Below, one piece after another: positions 11,933 to 23,344 of a DNA stretch of 64,000 nucleotides. The notes below the pieces were generated by a model that was given only the letters and a program-made list of their open reading frames with translations, was not told the origin of the DNA and searched no databases. The position numbers and the translations under genes are program-made. This stretch comes from Tanytarsus gracilentus (taxonomy: Eukaryota; Arthropoda; Insecta; Diptera; Chironomidae), in NCBI GenBank assembly GCA_038502055.1, contig JAXRKN010000041.1:3143501-3207500 (forward strand), written 5' to 3'. Within the stretch, counting starts at the first letter, position 1; each line of letters opens with the position of its first letter.

Positions 11933-14119
11933 GTAAGTGCATTGCTATTGAAAAAAAATCTCAAGAAAAGTTTTTCCCACAAAAATTAATTGAATAAGGC
12001 CAAAAGTGCATTTAATATTTTCCTGACCCTAACGGAGTAATTTAAAGGTAAAATAAAGTTTGTGATAATGAAAACAAAATTTCCTAAAGTGCAAAAGTTT
12101 ATCAGTAACAAAATAAAAAAAGCAAAACAAAATAAGTGAATGAGACGGCGTGAGTTGTAATGGAAAAAAAAGATGTCATGTTACGAAATCACAATTGTTC
12201 AAAATCCCCCCATAGCTTTATGCTTAGAATGCAAAAAATTACATTTTACCATTTTGCAAAAAAACTCTTTATTAATGCCGTGCACATCGTGAATTAGAGC
12301 AATTGATATTAGAAAGGTTTTTTCTTAGAGCAATAATAATTGTAGTGATTCGTTTTGAGTATGAAGGAGACTGTTAGGCTCGAGAGATCATGCCTTTTCG
12401 CAACATCCAAACTTGAGATAAAATCAAATTAAAGAGTTTGTTGTTACAAAGTTTATAAATGACTTTACGAGTGGACATTTGAGTTTTAAACTGTTGAAAT
12501 AATTTAAAAATTCAATTTTAAAAAAAAATTAGCGCAATTTTTAATTGTTTTAAAACTTTTTACACCTCTTCTAAAAGTAAATATTTTTACTTCAAAAAGA
12601 AACCACAAAGGAAGTGATACCCACTGTGAATACTCCATTGAAAAGTGACAATAAAAATCATAGAATTAAAATTGTTTAAAAAGAGACAAAACGTAATTGT
12701 AAAATAACCAAAGAAAAGTCACAGAAGGTCATCATCTCACTTTTCACGATGATACAGCAAACAAATCTCGACTTTTGATTATTTGTGTACATACAAAAGT
12801 CAATCTCCAAGTGAGTTCTATCGAGTCCAAATATCTCACTCAAAGACGTTCGATTTAACCTTTTTTTTCAACAAAAGTACTTTTCTTTCATCATCGTGAT
12901 TGAAAGAGCTCACAAATTGAAACTGACGTTTATTGTTCGAGAGGCGAAAATTTTTTCGCTCTTTATTAATTTGCCTAAAGATCATTAGTCAAAATGGCGA
13001 GCGAGAAATGCTCCCCATAAATCATCACGTCAAACCAGAACCGTTTTCCTTAAAAGGAGAAATAACTCAAGAATGAAGACTAGCGGTAATGCATTAAGTG
13101 TACTCGATTTCTTTATGTCTAGTAGATAAAATTTCTTCCGCTTTTCAAGCACTAGAAATGAGAAGCATTAAAGTACCGTATCAATGTTCTTGACATTCCC
13201 GTTCTTATCGTTAATCCTCCCATAGTTGTCGCTGACGGGCTTCATAAATCCATTTAGATTCTTGCTTTCCGCACAACATCGCATCAACCTCGTCTTTGAC
13301 ACACACTCAAAGGATGTGACGTGATTTGCTTGATTTATGAGCTTAATTTTTTCATTAACGACATTGTACAGACATGAGTGCCGTACTCACTTCTTCGAGA
13401 ATTTATCGTGCGGCGGTTGGCAGCAGCAGCATTATATGAGAAGAGAACAAACCACACTTCATTGTGAACAAATCGTGCAGAAAACCTGTTGCTGAGAAAT
13501 TCCCAAAATATATTTATACACGAAAAATAGTTCTCACATCCATAAAAAAAATGTTCTCGGAGAGATGATGATAACGTGTTGCATGCAATTTGGTCAATGA
13601 CCATACGGGAATTTCTTTCGTGTTGCAAACACATTTCAGTGGTCAAAGACTTTTGTTTGAATTATTCAACAGCATTTTCTGCGTAAAATTAGCATGTCTA
13701 ATTGACAGTCGGTTATCTCACTTAAGTACGGCATTGACATTCAAAACGGAATTTCTGACTTAATCTCAAACACTTAAAACTCTTTTCACGACGCATTTTT
13801 TTGCCAAATGCGTAACTGGTTCAATCATTTTAAAATATGAGAATTTTAAAAAAATTAATCAAAAATAATTGAGAAATTTGAAAAATAGAGATTATTATAT
13901 TTAATTAATTCCGAACTAAGGATTCGAACCTTCAAATTTACGTGCATTAACTTTTTGTAATTTCCTGTTTTACCGCTAAATTTAATTAATTAAATTATTT
14001 TCTTCACGTTGTCTAAGGTTCATTAATTTTTACAACTGTTGATATTCGCATTTAATTCCATTAGCAAATTGCCAACATTCGCATAGAATTGCATTAAAAT
14101 TCAACCATAAAAATATTTG
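11933..14119. other. Intronic or intergenic AT-rich stretch
   Basis: No gene recognised. The minus-strand frame at 13335-13646 has no family resemblance and lacks splice context. The stretch is probably part of the first intron of the GMC gene and upstream sequence of the nested small gene. Confidence 0.45.
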
Positions 14120-14156
14120 TATAAAAGTGAGGGAAATTTCTAGGAAAGTCATCAGT
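14120..14156 (+). promoter_or_regulatory. TATA/Inr promoter of the small secreted protein gene
   Basis: TATAAAAG begins at 14120. An initiator TCAGTT at 14152-14157 is embedded in CATCAGTT. The same start-site octamer follows the TATA box of the odorant-binding protein gene at 18.8 kb. Confidence 0.7.
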
Positions 14157-14197
14157 TCACAATTTCAAGTCATTGAAAAAACTAAAAAGTTCTAAAA

Positions 14198-14437
14198 ATG
14201 TCATTCAAACTTTTATTCATTGCCGTTTTCATCGCTGTCGCCTCAGCTCAATTGCCCGATTTGAGTGGACTTACTGGCGGCTTGCCAGACACGAGCGGAT
14301 TGGCTGGTGGACTTCCAGTTGCGTTACCTGGTGGAAGTGGTGGTGAGGAAGGCGAAGAAGGTGATGCTGCTCCTGCATCTGAATCTTTCAACGTGTTGGC
14401 CAATCGATTGAGTAATCGCAGAAAGAACAAAAATTAA
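14198..14437 (+). CDS. Small secreted Gly/Pro-rich protein, unidentified
   Basis: A single-exon gene of 79 codons with its own TATA box, initiator and AATAAA signal. Residues 1-18 are a clean signal peptide (LLFIAVFIAVASA, cleavage before QLPD). The mature part carries a degenerate repeat of the type SGLxGGLP (residues about 22-40), an acidic stretch GGEEGEEGD and a basic tail ending RRKNKN. There are no cysteines. I do not recognise a family; small haemolymph, silk-gland or saliva proteins can look like this. It sits on the same strand inside the likely first intron of the GMC oxidoreductase. The minus-strand frame over the same bases is a shadow. Confidence 0.82.
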   Translation: MSFKLLFIAVFIAVASAQLPDLSGLTGGLPDTSGLAGGLPVALPGGSGGEEGEEGDAAPASESFNVLANRLSNRRKNKN

Positions 14438-14466
14438 ACTAAATGTCTCTAATGAAAAATTCCGTC

Positions 14467-14472
14467 AATAAA
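14467..14472 (+). terminator. Polyadenylation signal of the small secreted protein gene
   Basis: AATAAA 30 nt after the stop codon. Confidence 0.65.
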
Positions 14473-14735
14473 ATTTTTAATCATCCGCATTTTAAAAGTT
14501 CAAATTTTAATTTTCCTTTCAATCGAGGTTGAAGGGCATTCGCCTAATGCTTACATAAATCTCTCACAATCATGACATCTCTTTTCCTCTAATCGCTCGC
14601 AAGAAGTCGTGAGATGAAAGTCATTTTTCTTTCACTTCCACACAAAACTTTTATCTTCATTCATCGCCGTTACCGATTAGATGAACTCGCTAAGCTTTAA
14701 TATATAAATAATCTCTCACTTTTGTTTCACTATAG

Positions 14736-17700
14736 ATGGTGACTTGCGATTGTGCGATCGGTGGTGCGTCAGCGGGTCAGACATTAGCGTCACTATGTGG
14801 CGGCGGGCAATTCATGCTCTTTATGGGACTCCTCGAAGTCTTCATTAGATCTCAATGTGATTTAGAGGATCCATGCAATCGCCCGAAGCCGATGACGACT
14901 CGCGATACCAACTTTGAATATGATTTTATTATTATTGGAGGCGGATCGGGAGGCAGCGTTACGGTGTGTAAAAACTCAAACCTAAACATTATTATTTTTC
15001 ATTTCAATCATGTTATTTCTCATTACACAGGCTTCGCGATTATCTGAAGAATCGAAATGGAAAGTTCTTCTGATTGAAGCAGGTAAAGTTCAGTGTGCAG
15101 TGAGGCGAATAAAAATGAGTTATATAAATCTTTTTGGTGTGTTCTGTGTTCGCGATGATTTAAAGCGAGATCGAAAATGTTTTGAGAGTTGATAAAAGAA
15201 GTATAAATGTGGAATTAATTGATTTAAAATTAATTTTAAAAATTAACGGACTTTTTAAAAATATGATTTTTTTAAATTAAAATTTAGTTTTAAAAACTTG
15301 AAAATAATAAAAACGTTGAAAAATATTTTATGTTCTACATGAAAAACTTCTGATAAAAAATGAGTCTCATACATCATCTCCAGCATCCGACATAGAACAA
15401 ATTTATTCACAAGAAGACATCGAAAATTTTTCTAAACTCACAAACAACACCTGAAAAATAATTTTATTATTCACGAGCACTGCCATAAACTCACTTACGA
15501 GTTTAGAGCATGCTGATGATTTTTAATCACTCTTAATGTTTCTCGCACTCAATTTATCATCCAACAAAGTTGCAATAATGAAATTTTTTTGCCACACTTC
15601 ATTATGCCGTTGAACATATTGTTAGTGCTAGAAGGTCTTCTAAAATGAAGATTGCACGCACTATGAATTTCCATGTTTTTCCCATCGCACACTGCTGGCG
15701 GCGAGTAAGCAAACCCCTGAAAAAAAGGCATTTGCGGAATTTCGATTTTTTGACGGAGATTAACAACGTTTGGATTAATGAAAATGTTGCCTTTGAAAAT
15801 ATTATTCCGTGAGACTTTTTCACATCTCTATGACTCTTAAGACAAACATTAAAAAAAGAGAGATGAAAAGCATTTTAACTTTTTATTTTGTTGAATTACA
15901 AAATTGATTCGTGACCGAGCGCAAAGAGTTGAGCTACTCATAGCTTTTGTTGAGCATTACATCGAGTCTCTTTTTAATGCTGTATCGTTGATGAGCGGTA
16001 GCAGTTGAATGGAAAGAGCTTTGCCCAAAAGACGGCAGCAATTCGTTACAGGGTCACCGTAAATGCATTGCAAATTTAATTCAATGTTTTGGTGCTGTAT
16101 GTCGCATTTACCTTTCTATTGTAAATTAATAAACAGGGTTACGAGTGCGAGTGTGTCCATCAATAGTTTACAAAGTTGTTGAGTTTATAACCACGCGGGT
16201 GATGAGAGTAAATTTTGAATTCTTTTCGTCAATTTAAAACAATTCCAAGTAAAATAATTAACATGACGCGTCGAGCACAATTAAGCATTTTTTTAGTACC
16301 TAATCATTATGCATGTTGCCGTCTGTGTTTCATGGAATGGCAGACATTGACGTTGTTTTACTTATGATGCTTTCTAATTCGCGGAGTTTCTTTCTCGCAG
16401 GGTTCAGTGTGTATGATATTAAAAGTGTGTGAAAATTTGCATAAAATTTAATTGTTAAACGTCAAGATTTCTCACGCGAGCAATTTTATTCACAATTAAA
16501 TTCTTTCTTTTTTTCTTCAGGACCGGATGAACCGACTGGCGCACAGATTCCAAGCATGTTCTTGAATTATCTCGGAAGTGACATAGATTATAAATTTCAC
16601 ACGGAACCGGAGAAGGGTGCATGCCTATCCTCGCCCGATCACAAATGTTATTGGCCTCGTGGAAAGGTAAAATAATTTTGAGAGTTCATGTAATATTTAT
16701 GCAATACGAGTAACTTATGACAGGTATTGGGTGGTACATCAGTGATTAACGGCATGATGTATATTCGTGGAAATCCTACTGATTATGATGACTGGGAGGC
16801 CAGCGGCAATCCAGGTTCGCATCTCTATTATCATTTTACAACAATGTTTTTAAATGTGTATTATTGTCAGGCTGGAAATGGAACGATGTTTTGCCATACT
16901 TTAAAAAATCCGAAGATAATCAGCAAATTGATGAAGTTGGCACTGAACATCACAGCAAGGGAGGACTATTACCAGTCAGTAGATTCCCATACAACCCACC
17001 AATTTCAAAGGCAATTTTGCAAGGCGCTGAAGAGTTGGGCTATAAAATTCAAGATCTTAATGGCGCCAACAACACTGGATTTATGATTGCACAGACAACA
17101 AATAAGAATGGCATTCGCTACAGCGCGGCTCGTGCATTTTTAAGGCCAGCTGCCAACCGTCCAAATCTTCACATTCTTGTCAACACGACAGCCACAAAAG
17201 TTTTGATTGATCCACGAACAAAAACCGCAACCGGAGTTGAAATTCTCGACAAGGATGGACACACTCAAAGAATTAATGCGAAGAAGGAAGTTATTGTGGC
17301 GGGCGGTGCCGTTAATAGTCCCCAAATTTTAATGTTGTCTGGCGTCGGACCGCAACAAGAGCTACAACGTGCTGGCGTGAGACTTGTCCATAATTTGCCA
17401 GGTGTCGGTAAAAATCTCCATAATCACGTTGCGTACTTTATAAATTTCTTCATCAATGACACTGACACGAGAGCCTTGAATTGGGCAACAGCTATGGAAT
17501 ATTTACTCTTTAGAGACGGTCTCATGAGTGGAACTGGAGTATCGTCTGTCACTGGCAAAAGTAATTTATTACAAGAATTTTCTTTTAAAAACTTTTTGAC
17601 ACATTTTTCCCACAGTCTCGAGTAAATACGCAGAAGGTTCAAACAACCCTGACATTCAGTACTACTTTGGCGGTTTCTTGGCTGATTGCGCGGTCAGCGG

Positions 17701-18337
17701 ACAAGTCGGTGAATTAGCAAGCAATTACTCACGATCAATTCAAATCTTCCCTGCCGTGCTCCACCCTAAATCTCGCGGTTACATCACATTAAAATCAAAT
17801 TACGCCGTCGACCCACCGAAAATTTTCGCCAACTATCTCGATGAGGAACATGATATTAAGGTTTTAGTTGAGGGAATTCGATTTGCTATTAAATTATCTG
17901 AAACATCGGCGATGAAAGTTTACGGAATGGAACTCGATAAAACACCAGTGCCAGCATGTACGAGTCACACTTTTGGAACTCAGGTATTTTTGATTTAAAT
18001 TATTGAGAATTTAATTAGAATAATTTTATTATTTCAGGAATACTGGGAATGTGCTGTGAGACAAAATACTGGTGCTGAAAATCATCAAGCGGGTAATTTT
18101 CAGTTCTTAAAATTATTCTTTAAAAAATCTTTTAAATTTTCAGGGAGCTGTAAAATGGGGCCAGCCCGTGACCCATTAGCAGTCGTTAATCACGAGCTCA
18201 AAGTACATGGTGTCAAAAATCTTCGCGTGGTTGACGCCTCTGTAATGCCGAAAGTGACAAGCGGTAACACAAACGCTCCAATCATCATGATTGCCGAGAA
18301 AGCAAGCGATCTTATCAAGAGAGCTTGGGGAGTTTAA
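14736..18337 (+). CDS. GMC oxidoreductase (glucose dehydrogenase-like flavoprotein)
   Basis: An FAD-dependent glucose-methanol-choline oxidoreductase; the insect family includes glucose dehydrogenase (Gld). The substrate is not predictable. Eight exons: 14736-14963, 15031-15082, 16521-16666, 16724-16814, 16871-17560, 17616-17983, 18038-18092 and 18144-18337 (607 aa, all GT-AG, in phase). Visible motifs in order: the ADP-binding loop YDFIIIGGGSGGSV (about residue 65), LLIEAGPDEP, GMC signature 1 (VLGGTSVINGMMYIRGNP), signature 2 (GGAVNSPQILMLSGVGP), the active-site region HQAGSCKMGP, and the C-terminal VDASVMPKVTSGNTNAPIIM. The N-terminal hydrophobic stretch (FMLFMGLLEVF) fits a signal peptide or anchor in this family. 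Intron 2 (15083-16520) is unusually long at 1.4 kb. The ATG follows an acceptor, so a 5' exon lies upstream. Confidence 0.95.
15083..16520 (+). other. 1.4-kb intron 2 of the GMC gene, nothing recognised
   Basis: Open frames near 15549-15823 on the minus strand are short and unrelated to known proteins. No repeat or RNA gene was recognised. Confidence 0.5.
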
Positions 18338-18771
18338 GTAAATTATGTTTTCGACATTGCGTAATTTAGATGGTAATAAATTTTTTTAGAGAAGAAGTGA
18401 CTAAAAATGTATTTTTGAGCTTACATGAAAATTTAAAATAAAAATAAATATTTTTTACAAAAATTTGAACAACCTACAACTTTGTAGCTCCTAAAACATT
18501 ATAACTCGACTGAATTAAGAACTCAATGAAAATTTAACAATAGAACTTCGAGCACACGTTATGAGGTTTATCTAACTCGTGTGAAATAACTGCAGCTTGA
18601 TTGATGTCACTCAGCATATAAATTTGAGTTGACTGATTGCATGCGCTTTGATGCATTGTGAAAACTCTAATTTGGTCATTATTTTGGAAAATAATTCACT
18701 TCAATATTGAGTTGTCGGAAGCTGTAAATAAATTTGAAATTAATCACGTGGCGCTTGATTGAAAATTTTTG

Positions 18772-18806
18772 TATAAAAAGAATTTTTAAACGCATAAAGT
18801 CATCAG
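18772..18806 (+). promoter_or_regulatory. TATA/Inr promoter of the odorant-binding protein gene
   Basis: TATAAAA at 18772-18778, followed by CATCAGTT at 18801-18808 as the probable start site, the same start motif as the gene at 14.2 kb. The ATG follows at 18820. Confidence 0.7.
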
Positions 18807-18819
18807 TTGATAATCAGAA

Positions 18820-19440
18820 ATGAATAAAATTGCAAGTTGCACTATTTTACTGTTGGCAGTGATTTTTGTGGTTAGTGGAAATGTGAGAACTGCAAGAACT
18901 TCGGATGATAAGGGTGAGCCACGAGATAAATTTGTTTTAGGAAGAAAAATTCAAATTTTAGTCACAAACAGATAACGAAATGAATGCCATGAAACAGTGT
19001 AATGAAACATATCAGATTAAGTCAGGTAATTCCAAAAACATTCTTTGTGGGATTTTCCAAATGAACTTTTGAAATATTTTTTAGAATATCTTCAAGACCT
19101 CAACGACACCGGTTCTTTCAGTGACGAGACAGAAAAAGTTCCAATGTGTTTCATTAAATGTTACTTGGAAAAGTTGAAAATCTTGAATGACAAGGGTGAA
19201 ATTGATAAAGAATATGCAACGGGGTTGTATAAAATTGAAAATGACGAAACTGTTGACGCATGCATAAATGAAATGAGTAAATAATTTTTGGGGTTTTCTA
19301 ACGTGAGATTTTAAAATAACTTTTTATTAGTTTCAGCATCAATCACTGACACATGTGGTAAAGCATATTTTTTCGTCCGTTGTATCATGACCGCTGCTTT
19401 GGTTGACCATAAAGGAAAAAGTGAAGAAGAAACTGTTTAA
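18820..19440 (+). CDS. Classic six-cysteine odorant-binding protein
   Basis: A secreted PBP/GOBP-family carrier of small hydrophobic ligands, expected in sensillum lymph or other secretions. Four exons: 18820-18913, 18972-19025, 19085-19276 and 19337-19440 (147 aa). Signal peptide of about 20 residues (ILLLAVIFVVSG). The six cysteines have classic OBP spacing, counted from my translation: C1-29-C2-3-C3-33-C4-10-C5-8-C6 (C2/C3 in PMCFIKCYLEKL, C5/C6 in DTCGKAYFFVRC). All junctions are GT-AG and in phase. The short tail ends GKSEEETV. It lies tail-to-tail with the astacin gene, with only 64 nt between the two stop codons. The family assignment is strong; the ligand and named orthologue are unknown. 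Confidence 0.93.
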
Positions 19441-19504
19441 AAAATCAAAAATGTAAAGACTAAAGATGTAAAATATTAAAATTAATTAAAAGCAAATGTA
19501 TAAA

Positions 19505-20637
19505 TTAAGGTATCATTTCTTCTTCATCCATGTTTGGAAAAATTGCGCTGATTATTCCTCCAAAACCTCCACTGCCTCCTCCACCTGAAGGTTTGATTGT
19601 CGATGTCATAATTCCAGGATCTGACTCAGCCGTCGAACGACTGCATTTGTACATTTTATTCACTTTCTCAATGTCCCTTTTAGAAAAGCCTTGAATTAAA
19701 ATGTTTTTAATTTCATAATTTTGATTTAAAATTTATCTTAGACCTTCTCTTTGACCCATTTTGTCACTTGTTGAAGTTTTAGCTTGTATCGTCGGCTGAC
19801 CATTTTTTGAAAATGCATTTTGCGAGTAATGAAGGACACTAAACGAGAATTCATTTATTTAGTTTCTTAATCCAAAAATTCCAGGAAAATAAAAACGTCT
19901 AAAAAAGTTCACCTTCCAAAATCATAAGGCAATCCAAATCCAGTTGTTTCTCCCGGTTGAGCTTTTTTAAAATTCACCTCATATCCCGATCGAATGTTTG
20001 AATTAAGTATCGCAACAAATTTGTCTCGCTCTTCACGATTCTGCTCATGAAGGAAGCCCAAAGCATGTAACATTTCATGAACAACAGTTCCGCTCTTTGT
20101 CACACACCCGGGTGATTGCAAATTAATTTTTTGCTCACCACCTATTCGTCCTACCGAGCTCCAACATCCCGTTTGTGCATTCTCAATGACAATGTAGTCG
20201 ACATGTGTTGAACGACGGGGGACAAATTTGATGCATGTACTGCGATGAAATTGATTGAAGGCATTCTGAATGATGGCAATTTCGCTGGAACCTGTTGAAG
20301 GGTTTTTATGTTAAGTACATTTACATATTTTTGATGATTTTGACTCACTATAACGCCCACGAATGATGTATGGTACTTCACCGTTTTTCCATCTGAGTGA
20401 CTCACTTTTCATGCCATTTCTAGCACGAATTGGAACTAAGAGATCACCCTCGAGATAGGGTCCAGACTCTTCGGGATTCTTCTTAGGGTCAATTGTGATG
20501 GTTCCGTTATTTTCAACTGGATTTCCATATAAATTTGAACCCAGCCGAGATAAATCAATTTTTTCATCCTTTTGAGGTTTCGCAAAAATCGATACAAAAA
20601 GGCAAGCAATGCTAAAAATTAAAATATTCGCTCTCAT
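19505..20637 (-). CDS. Astacin-family zinc metalloprotease
   Basis: A secreted M12A endopeptidase. Four minus-strand exons: 20637-20349, 20291-19913, 19838-19744 and 19689-19505 (315 aa, GT-AG, in phase). Signal peptide ILIFSIACLFVSIFA, then a pro-region of about 75 residues, then the catalytic domain from about RWKNGEVPYIIRGRYS. The zinc site HEMLHALGFLHEQNREERD matches HExxHxxGFxHExxRxxRD fully. Four conserved cysteines are visible (STCIKF, GCWSS, PGCVTK, YKCSRS). The Met-turn, normally SxMHY, reads SVLHYS, so the Met is Leu. The C-terminal tail is Gly-rich (PSGGGGSGGFGG) and acidic with no extra domain, as in short digestive astacins. The start is the ATG at 20637; a TATA box lies about 75 nt upstream. 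It could be digestive; the substrate is unknown. Confidence 0.93.
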
Positions 20638-20711
20638 TCTCAACAGTTCAACCTTTAATTACTTAATGACATTTATTACAATTAAACATACTCATTATAC
20701 TTACATGCTTG

Positions 20712-20718
20712 TTATATA
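20712..20718 (-). promoter_or_regulatory. TATA box of the astacin gene
   Basis: On the minus strand the bases read TATATAA, about 75 nt upstream of the astacin start codon. This fits a short 5'UTR. Confidence 0.55.
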
Positions 20719-20822
20719 CCAAGAAAAAATTATCAAAACAAAAGGTGTAAAGCGGAAGTAAATGTCATGAGTACATTATGAAATATTAGAATTATATACG
20801 GCCATGTGAGGGGTGATCGTGA

Positions 20823-21374
20823 ATTAGGTTACTGTTAAAAAGGTCTTCGAGATTAAGTGAAAAAATTAAGCAATTTTTAGAATATTTAAAAATACTAATC
20901 ACTAAAGGGCCTAAAGAGTTGATTAAAAAAACAACCTCGACCGGGTTTAATTTGAAAGAAAATTAAAAATTCCAAAAAGTCGGAAATATTGTGAAATATT
21001 TCTTAAATTTTCAACCTTAATCAAAGAGCAACTTTTAAGTTAAATCTTTAATTGCGATGATATTTAATTTTGATGCTTTAAATTTTTGGGATGACATGAT
21101 ATTTAAAATAATTAAATCCACTTATCTAATAAATAAAGAACTGTCAAAAGATAAAAATGTAATTTTTAAAATAACTAAAAGTGACCTTTAAAAATTTTAT
21201 ACTTCCAAAGAAGTAATGAACGTCATCTCATACGTGTACGCAGGATCAGATAAAATAAAAATATATTAATTAATCAATCCAGATAATTTTTATTACAAAT
21301 TTATAAAGCATTGAAAAGATTTTCACGGAAAATTATTAAAATACAAAAGATTTAAGTGCTTAACTTTTAAAGAC
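20823..21374. other. Intergenic, astacin promoter side to OSTC 3' end
   Basis: Very AT-rich, with no frame of interest. It contains the 3'UTR of the minus-strand OSTC gene at its right edge. Confidence 0.45.
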
Positions 21375-21874
21375 TTATGTTTGCAAGTAGCCTGGCAGCT
21401 TCATGCGCATAAAGATCCATGATGTAAAGAATGAAACAACTACAAAAATAAATCCGAGGGATGTTAGGAGGAGTTTATTGAGCTTTGGTGAACCCTCGCC
21501 GGCCTGATCGAGGATTATGAAACCGAGGCCTAAAATAAAACAAATTTAATAAATTAAGTTTTTACGAGTCTATTTTTTAAATTACCTCCAATAGTAAATA
21601 AAAAGGAGGAAGCAAGTCCTTCCATGATGTACTGTCCATTAACTCTGTATGGAAGGAATGCTACTGGTTTACTGTGTCCATTTTCAACAGTGCTTCCGAT
21701 ACTCGGGGGCTCAACGATAATATCGTAAATTATCCCGGCACAAATTAAGAAATACGAAATTAAAACAAAGAAAAAAATTGTTTTAGCTGAAGGCGTTGGA
21801 ATTGAGATCCTTTTAAGCTTCAAATTCGGTGGCTCAAGGAAGAGAAAAGGAATATTATAAATAATTTCCAACAT
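21375..21874 (-). CDS. OSTC: Oligosaccharyltransferase complex subunit OSTC
   Basis: OSTC (DC2) is a small membrane subunit of the STT3A-type oligosaccharyltransferase. It couples N-glycosylation to the Sec61 translocon at the ER. Two exons: 21874-21586 and 21529-21375 (147 aa; the family is about 149). Conserved stretches are IPFLFLEPPNLKLKR at the N-terminus, YFLICAGIIYDIIVEPPSIG, PYRVNGQYIMEGLASSFLFT, GGLGFIILD and FMRMKLPGYL at the C-terminus. There are three membrane segments as expected. I start at the second in-frame Met (21874), which gives the family's usual N-terminus. It faces sigma GST head-to-head with 406 bp between start codons, so a shared promoter region is likely. Confidence 0.97.
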
Positions 21875-22280
21875 TTTATTTTTTTCTCCGACAAACACAA
21901 AATTCGATGACGAGTTTTTTTACGTGTTGCCGTTCACAGCATGTTGATTAGACCCTAAAAACGTATAGCTTCCCCCTTAATGCTTACTATATTTTATTTT
22001 TTTATGAGATAAAACACTCATGCTATGAAAAAATAAATATGTCAAGTGATATATCTCTTCCATGTGGATTCTTATTCGACTTATCTTATCATTCAATTGC
22101 TTTAAATAGTGATATCTCATCTTGTTTGCCGGCTTTTTCTTTTTCTTTCCTCTCTTCTTTTCCCAACTTTTCCTCTTCATATTTTTTGTTCATTCCTCGT
22201 TACGCCTTTAAAGAAGCTTCTCGCATTTTTTTCTCGATCAATTTAATCGATCATTTTTTGCAAGCAATTTAAGTTCAATC
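21875..22280. promoter_or_regulatory. Shared 5' region between divergent OSTC and sigma GST
   Basis: 406 bp separate the two start codons. No TATA box is evident on either strand. The open frames here (21977-22180 minus, 22039-22272 plus) are low-complexity pyrimidine/purine runs and are rejected as genes. Confidence 0.5.
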
Positions 22281-23052
22281 ATGGCCGAATATAAAATCTT
22301 TTATTTTAATGTTAAAGCATTGGCCGAGCCATTGCGATTTTTGCTTTCTTATAAGAACATTCCGTTTGACGATGTTCGAGTTGAGAAGGCTGATTGGCCG
22401 GCAATCAAGGACAGTGAGTATAAATTTTAGATGAAAATTGAACTAATTTAAAGCATGAAAGAGATTATTAGAAAATTTTGAGCTTACAAATTATCAAGGG
22501 AGGGATTTTCTTTCAAATTAAATCCTAACTAATTTTACGCATTTGTCGCTAATTATTCGTTTCTCATTCTCTACTTAAGCGATGCCTATGGGTCAAATGC
22601 CAGTATTAGAGCATAATGGAAAACGTGCTCATCAATCACTGGCAATGGCACGTTATTTGGCCAAGCAAGTCGGTTTAGTCGGCAGTAATGATTGGGAGAA
22701 TTTAACCATTGATTCTGCTGTCGACACCATCAATGACTTCAGAGTTAAGATTGGTGCGGTATCATACGAGCCAGATGAAGGTGTTCAAGCTAAGAAACGT
22801 GTCACTCTCAACAGCGAGACCATCCCGTTTTATTTGGAGAAACTCGATAAACTTGCTGAATCCGGCTATTTTGCTTTGGGCAAGCTAACATGGGCTGACT
22901 TGTACTTCGTTGCCGTGCTCGATTACTTGAATTACATGTCAAAGATGGATCTAACTGCTGATCGTCCCAATTTAAAGAAGGTCGTCGCTAATGTCATGGC
23001 TCTCGATGGAATCAAGAAATGGGTTGAGAAGCGTCCAGTAACTGAGGTCTAA
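22281..23052 (+). CDS. GstS1: Glutathione S-transferase, sigma class
   Basis: A cytosolic sigma GST. In flies this class detoxifies lipid peroxidation products such as 4-hydroxynonenal; related enzymes act as prostaglandin D synthases. Two exons: 22281-22413 and 22580-23052 (201 aa, typical length). The N-terminal thioredoxin-like domain begins MAEYKIFYFNVKALAEPLRF, with the catalytic Tyr in the FYF motif near residue 8. TMPMGQMPVLE binds glutathione and QSLAMARYLA is the SNAIL-like motif. The C-terminal helical domain follows, with LTWADLYFVAVLDYL. The intron after the first 44 codons is at the usual sigma position. There is no N-terminal extension of the kind found in flight-muscle GSTs of higher flies. 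Confidence 0.96.
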
Positions 23053-23308
23053 AGCGTTCAAGTGTTCCTTAAAAATGTTCTCAAAGAGAAAATTAATAAA
23101 AATCGCATTTATCAAACTGTAACGGAATAAAATATTTTTAAATCAGTGTGGTGAGAATAAATAAGGGGAAAATGTGGTGAAAAAATTCTGTTATGTTAAA
23201 AACGGCCAACTTTGTATAGATTTTCATACAAGTTTAGCTGATTTTTACAAATCACAATTATTTCCAAAGGGGACCAAACCGAGATAATTCCGTTTTTTGC
23301 TAAATTCG

Positions 23309-23316
23309 TTCTTTTG
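23309..23316 (+). promoter_or_regulatory. Probable TCT initiator of RpL3
   Basis: A short pyrimidine tract TTCTTTTG lies 36 nt before the start codon. It resembles the polypyrimidine TCT initiator used by ribosomal protein genes in flies and would also give the mRNA a 5' TOP sequence. Confidence 0.4.
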
Positions 23317-23344
23317 AAATCAACCGCTGAAGAGAGCAGATATC

